DNA from: Syntrophomonadaceae bacterium
Lineage (GTDB): Bacteria; Bacillota; Dethiobacteria; DTU022
DNA length: 10,319 nt
Direction: 5' to 3'
NCBI GenBank assembly: GCA_003566935.1
Contig: PXBM01000096.1
Span: 1 to 10,319, forward strand
Positions 7,876-10,319 of this stretch are shown piece after piece. Below the pieces are notes generated by a model. That model was not told the origin of the DNA. It did not search any database and saw nothing but the letters and a program-made list of their open reading frames with translations. Both the position numbers and the translations under genes were made by a program. How positions within the stretch are numbered: the first letter of the stretch is position 1; every line of letters starts with the position of its first letter.

Positions 7876-9153
7876 GTGCTAGACTTGAAATATGTCCGTG
7901 AAAATCCTGATGCTGTCCGCCGGGCCATGGAACTTAAAAAAGAAGCAGGCGACTTAGAAGGCCTGTTAAAAATGGACCAGCAAAGACGCGACCTCTTAAA
8001 AGAAGTTGAAGATCTGAAGCAAACCCGCAATCGTGTTTCCAAAGAAATTGGGAAACAGGGTGCCGACAGTGAGGGGGCTCAGCAGAAAAAGGAAGAAATG
8101 CGAGCAGTATCAACAAAAATTAAAGAATTGGATGATCAGCTGCGGCAAATTGACATAAAAATGGAGCACCTGCTGCTCAGTCTGCCTAACATTCCCGATG
8201 AAGTGGTGCCGATCGGAACTGATGAAGAAGATAACATTGAAGTTCGTGCCTGGGGAGACAAGCCGAAATTTGACTTTGAGCCTTTGGCTCACTGGGATAT
8301 CGGTGAAAAACTTCACATCCTTGATTTCCCCCGGGCTGGTAAAATTTCCGGCAGCCGCTTCGCCGTATATTTCGCGGCAGGAGCCCGCTTGGAAAGAGCA
8401 TTAATTAATTTTATGCTGGACCTGCATACCGTCAAACACGATTACTGCGAAGTTTTCCCTCCCTTCCTTGTAAATTCGGCCAGCATGACCGGAACCGGTC
8501 AGCTGCCCAAGTTTGCCGAAGATGCTTTTAAAGTTGAGGGCTCAGACCTGTACCTGGTCCCCACTGCTGAAGTGCCGGTAACCAACCTGCATCGCGACGA
8601 GATCCTTGATGATGAACAGCTTCCCCTTTATTATGCCGCTTATACAGCCTGCTTCCGGGCCGAGGCAGGCGCGCACGGTCGTGATACCCGTGGTTTAATC
8701 CGCCAGCACCAGTTTAATAAGGTCGAGCTGGTTAAATTTGTGCGCCCTGAAGACTCTGATGACGAGCTGGAAAAACTGACCCGCAACGCTGAAGAAGTCC
8801 TGAAGTTGCTCGGTCTGCCTTACCGGGTGATGCTGATGTGTTCCGGTGACCTGGGCTTTGCCCCGGCCAAAAAATATGATCTTGAAGTCTGGCTGCCCGC
8901 AGCCAATACTTACCGTGAAATATCTTCCTGCAGTAACTTTACCGACTTCCAGGCCCGCCGGGCAGGGATCCGCTATCGGCCGGAGCAGGGTAAAAAAGCT
9001 CAATTTGTTCATACCCTGAACGGTTCAGGGGTTGCTGTCGGACGGACGGTAGCCGCTATTCTCGAAAACTTCCAGCAGGAGGACGGCACTGTGGTCATAC
9101 CCGAGGCCCTGCGTCCATACTGCGGCGGCATGGAGAGGATAACCGCTACCTGA
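7876..9153 (+). CDS. serS: seryl-tRNA synthetase
   Basis: This cytoplasmic class II synthetase charges tRNA-Ser and also supplies Ser-tRNA(Sec) where selenocysteine is used. The 425 residues are full length. An N-terminal helical arm (about 25-110, rich in Lys, Glu and Leu) contacts the long variable arm of tRNA-Ser. The catalytic domain has TAEVPVTNLH (about 230-239), motif 2 around CFRAEAGAHGRDTRGLIRQHQF (shown only in outline: FRAEAG and RGLIRQHQF, about 258-279) and motif 3 GSGVAVGRTVAAILEN (about 383-398). The start is GTG 7876, giving the typical MLDLKYVRENPD beginning, with GGGGG at 7863-7867 as ribosome binding site. Only 22 bases separate it from argS, with no promoter, terminator or T-box between them, so the two synthetases form an operon. 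Confidence 0.97.
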   Translation: MLDLKYVRENPDAVRRAMELKKEAGDLEGLLKMDQQRRDLLKEVEDLKQTRNRVSKEIGKQGADSEGAQQKKEEMRAVSTKIKELDDQLRQIDIKMEHLLLSLPNIPDEVVPIGTDEEDNIEVRAWGDKPKFDFEPLAHWDIGEKLHILDFPRAGKISGSRFAVYFAAGARLERALINFMLDLHTVKHDYCEVFPPFLVNSASMTGTGQLPKFAEDAFKVEGSDLYLVPTAEVPVTNLHRDEILDDEQLPLYYAAYTACFRAEAGAHGRDTRGLIRQHQFNKVELVKFVRPEDSDDELEKLTRNAEEVLKLLGLPYRVMLMCSGDLGFAPAKKYDLEVWLPAANTYREISSCSNFTDFQARRAGIRYRPEQGKKAQFVHTLNGSGVAVGRTVAAILENFQQEDGTVVIPEALRPYCGGMERITAT

Positions 9154-9163
9154 TATTTGCATA

Positions 9164-9246
9164 AAAAATGAGTAATTAGTCAGCTTGCTTAAGAAAACTT
9201 CGCTCGCTTTAGTTTTCTTAAGCAGACTGGGCAGTTACAAAAATGA
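9164..9246. repeat. 67-bp imperfect palindrome flanked by an 8-bp direct repeat (MITE-like)
   Basis: The core 9172-9238 is an inverted repeat of two 28-base arms (9172-9199 and 9211-9238, 22 of 28 matching, with the inner 14 bases, TGCTTAAGAAAACT, perfect) around an 11-base loop. The ends are GTAA and TTAC. AAAAATGA occurs exactly on both sides (9164-9171 and 9239-9246), like a target-site duplication. It lies between the serS stop and its terminator and would fold into a long hairpin in the transcript. No T run follows on the + strand, so it is not an ordinary terminator. A T6 run follows on the - strand, but there is no - strand gene there to terminate. Confidence 0.55.
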
Positions 9247-9260
9247 TTAATAGATATAAA

Positions 9261-9291
9261 GATCGGCTCCTCTTGGCGGCCGGTCTTTTTT
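9261..9291 (+). terminator. intrinsic terminator of the argS-serS operon
   Basis: GATCGGC (9261-9267) pairs with GCCGGTC (9279-9285), seven pairs including one wobble, and is followed directly by six Ts (9286-9291). The AAA before the stem can pair with the first Ts. This is a standard rho-independent terminator about 108 bases after the serS stop. Confidence 0.85.
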
Positions 9292-9469
9292 GTTGAGTAT
9301 TCTAAAAATTGCAGGCATCTCTCAGGCATTTTGAATTACAAATACCCGCTAATATCCATAAGAAACTATTATGATAAAGTCTATTGAAATACTATTGATT
9401 TGGAAAGAGAGATGTGTTAAGCTTAATATCGCGTGAAAGATATAACAAGATAGAGAGGAAAGTGCAAGT
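9292..9469 (+). promoter_or_regulatory. upstream region of the lipoprotein gene with paired 7-bp direct repeats
   Basis: No gene is seen between serS and the lipoprotein (9154-9469); this is its AT-rich second half. It holds two exact 7-bp direct repeats, each with a 4-base spacer: CAGGCAT at 9312-9318 and 9323-9329, and CTATTGA at 9381-9387 and 9392-9398. A 7+4+7 layout (11-bp period) is the geometry of PhoB-type boxes. Possible -10 elements are TAATAT (9350-9355) and TATGAT (9370-9375), neither with a good -35. GAGGAAAG (9455-9462) is the ribosome binding site of the next gene. Confidence 0.35.
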
Positions 9470-10319
9470 ATGAATAAAAAACTAGTTGCTTTAATGCTGG
9501 TAGTGGGGTTGATGGCTCTTGGAACATTCGGCTGTGGCGATGCACCTGCAGAAGAAGCACCTGAGGAGACCCCTGAAGAAACACCGGAGGAAACTCCAGA
9601 AAATGGGGAGGCAGTTGAAGGTACTTCCAGGCTTGGTCTTGGTATTGTTCCTTCCATCGCCAGGTCCAGGGATGCCGATGATGATTTGCTTGCCCAGGCC
9701 CAGGCTGATGTAGTCAAGGCCGCAGTTCTCTTTGATGAAGAAGGGCGTGTAGTCAGCGTAACTATCGATAATGCACAGAACAGGGTAGCATTCGATGAAG
9801 AAATGCAGCTTGACACTGATGTCAGCGCACCCGGAACAACCAAGGCAGAACTCGGTGACGACTATGGTATGAGAAGAGTATCAGAGATTGAAAAAGAATG
9901 GGATGAGCAAATTGCCGCTTTTGAAGAGTGGATGATCGGCCAGACTGTAGAAGAAATCAAAGGCTTACCGGTCAAAGTGGTTGATGATGCTCACCAGCAT
10001 GTTCCCGACATCCCGGAACTGACAACATCTGTGACAATTACAGTAGAAAGCTATATTGCTGCTGTAGAACATGCTTATGAAAACTCCATTGCAGTAGAAG
10101 ATGCAGCAACTGCCGGCCTGGGCAGTGAAATTTCTCTCCGCAGGTCAAGAGGTCTTGATGCTGATAACGAAATTATGCCGATGGCCCAGTTTGATAACAC
10201 CATGGCAGCAGTAGCATTTGATGCTGACGGAGTAGTTGTTGGTGCAATTATTGACAATGCCCAGATCAGGGTTAACTATGACGAGGAAGGCCAGCTAACC
10301 ACCGATAAGACCGAAGTAC
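9470..10319 (+). CDS. putative lipoprotein with duplicated domain of unknown function (partial, cut at window end)
   Basis: The first 283 residues are visible and the frame is open to the window edge. The N-terminus is a signal peptide (MNKK followed by a hydrophobic stretch) ending in TFGC, a slightly atypical lipobox with C22 as the likely lipidated residue, so the mature protein should sit on the outer face of the membrane. An acidic linker with four APEE/TPEE-like units (30-45) follows. The rest is a repeated domain: unit 1 (about 55-208) contains AAVLFDEEGRVVSVTIDNAQ, LGDDYGMRR and a Trp-rich EKEWDEQIAAFEEW helix; unit 2 begins near 216 and repeats AAVAFDADGVVVGAIIDNAQ. Proteins of this look, sometimes with two or more copies, are known from Clostridia, but I do not recognise a function. 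The start at ATG 9470 has an AGGA nine to ten bases upstream. Confidence 0.8.
   Translation, partial: MNKKLVALMLVVGLMALGTFGCGDAPAEEAPEETPEETPEETPENGEAVEGTSRLGLGIVPSIARSRDADDDLLAQAQADVVKAAVLFDEEGRVVSVTIDNAQNRVAFDEEMQLDTDVSAPGTTKAELGDDYGMRRVSEIEKEWDEQIAAFEEWMIGQTVEEIKGLPVKVVDDAHQHVPDIPELTTSVTITVESYIAAVEHAYENSIAVEDAATAGLGSEISLRRSRGLDADNEIMPMAQFDNTMAAVAFDADGVVVGAIIDNAQIRVNYDEEGQLTTDKTEV
9557..9604 (+). repeat. 12-base tandem repeat coding for (A/T)PEE units
   Basis: Four 12-base units at 9557, 9569, 9581 and 9593 encode APEE, TPEE, TPEE and TPEN just after the lipobox. The units differ at synonymous positions, so the repeat is old or selected for protein sequence. It probably forms an extended acidic spacer between the membrane anchor and the folded domains. 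Confidence 0.7.

Noticed and set aside
9172..9238. Palindrome after serS as an ordinary rho-independent terminator
   Set aside because: No T run follows on the + strand, the stem is AT-rich, and a textbook terminator lies just downstream at 9261-9291.
9349..9843. Long - strand open frame of 164 codons opposite the lipoprotein start
   Set aside because: It is rich in Ser and low-complexity SGVSSG repeats that mirror the PEET-coding repeat on the + strand, has no clear ribosome binding site and overlaps a well-supported lipoprotein gene.
1..10319. CRISPR arrays, tRNA or rRNA genes, full transposase genes
   Set aside because: I saw no regularly spaced repeats of CRISPR size, no cloverleaf-like segments in the gaps and no transposase-like protein in any frame.

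Overview
The window looks like chromosomal DNA of a Gram-positive, spore-lineage Firmicute (Clostridia in the broad sense). The clues are a WalR/PhoB-type two-component pair, tandem GerMN (sporulation/germination) domains, strong GGAGG-type ribosome binding sites, a sigma-A-like promoter, mid-range base composition and a clostridial-style repeated lipoprotein. The genus cannot be read from the sequence. All seven genes are on the + strand.

Region 1 (about 36-3932) is a tightly packed operon: D-alanine--D-alanine ligase (ddl), a family 4 iron-sulfur uracil-DNA glycosylase, an OmpR/PhoB-family response regulator and its membrane histidine kinase. The last three genes overlap by 4 and 1 bases, so they are probably co-translated. 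Region 2 (4022-6067) is one large membrane-anchored protein with a seven-bladed beta-propeller outside the cell followed by two GerMN domains. It lies 89 bases behind the kinase. The set recalls actinobacterial mtrA-mtrB-lpqB, but with the domain order of the third protein reversed. This is the most interesting point in the window: a possible LpqB-like envelope accessory protein for a Firmicute two-component system, downstream of a cell-wall precursor enzyme.

Region 3 (6087-9291) is a housekeeping unit: a good sigma-A promoter, arginyl-tRNA synthetase (argS), seryl-tRNA synthetase (serS) 22 bases later, and an intrinsic terminator. Between the serS stop and the terminator sits a 67-bp imperfect palindrome flanked by an exact 8-bp direct repeat, which looks like a miniature inserted element. 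Region 4 (9292-10319) is a regulatory-looking spacer with two different 7-bp direct repeats, each at 11-bp period (the geometry used by OmpR/PhoB-family regulators), followed by a lipoprotein gene cut by the window edge that carries a PEET linker and a duplicated domain of unknown function.
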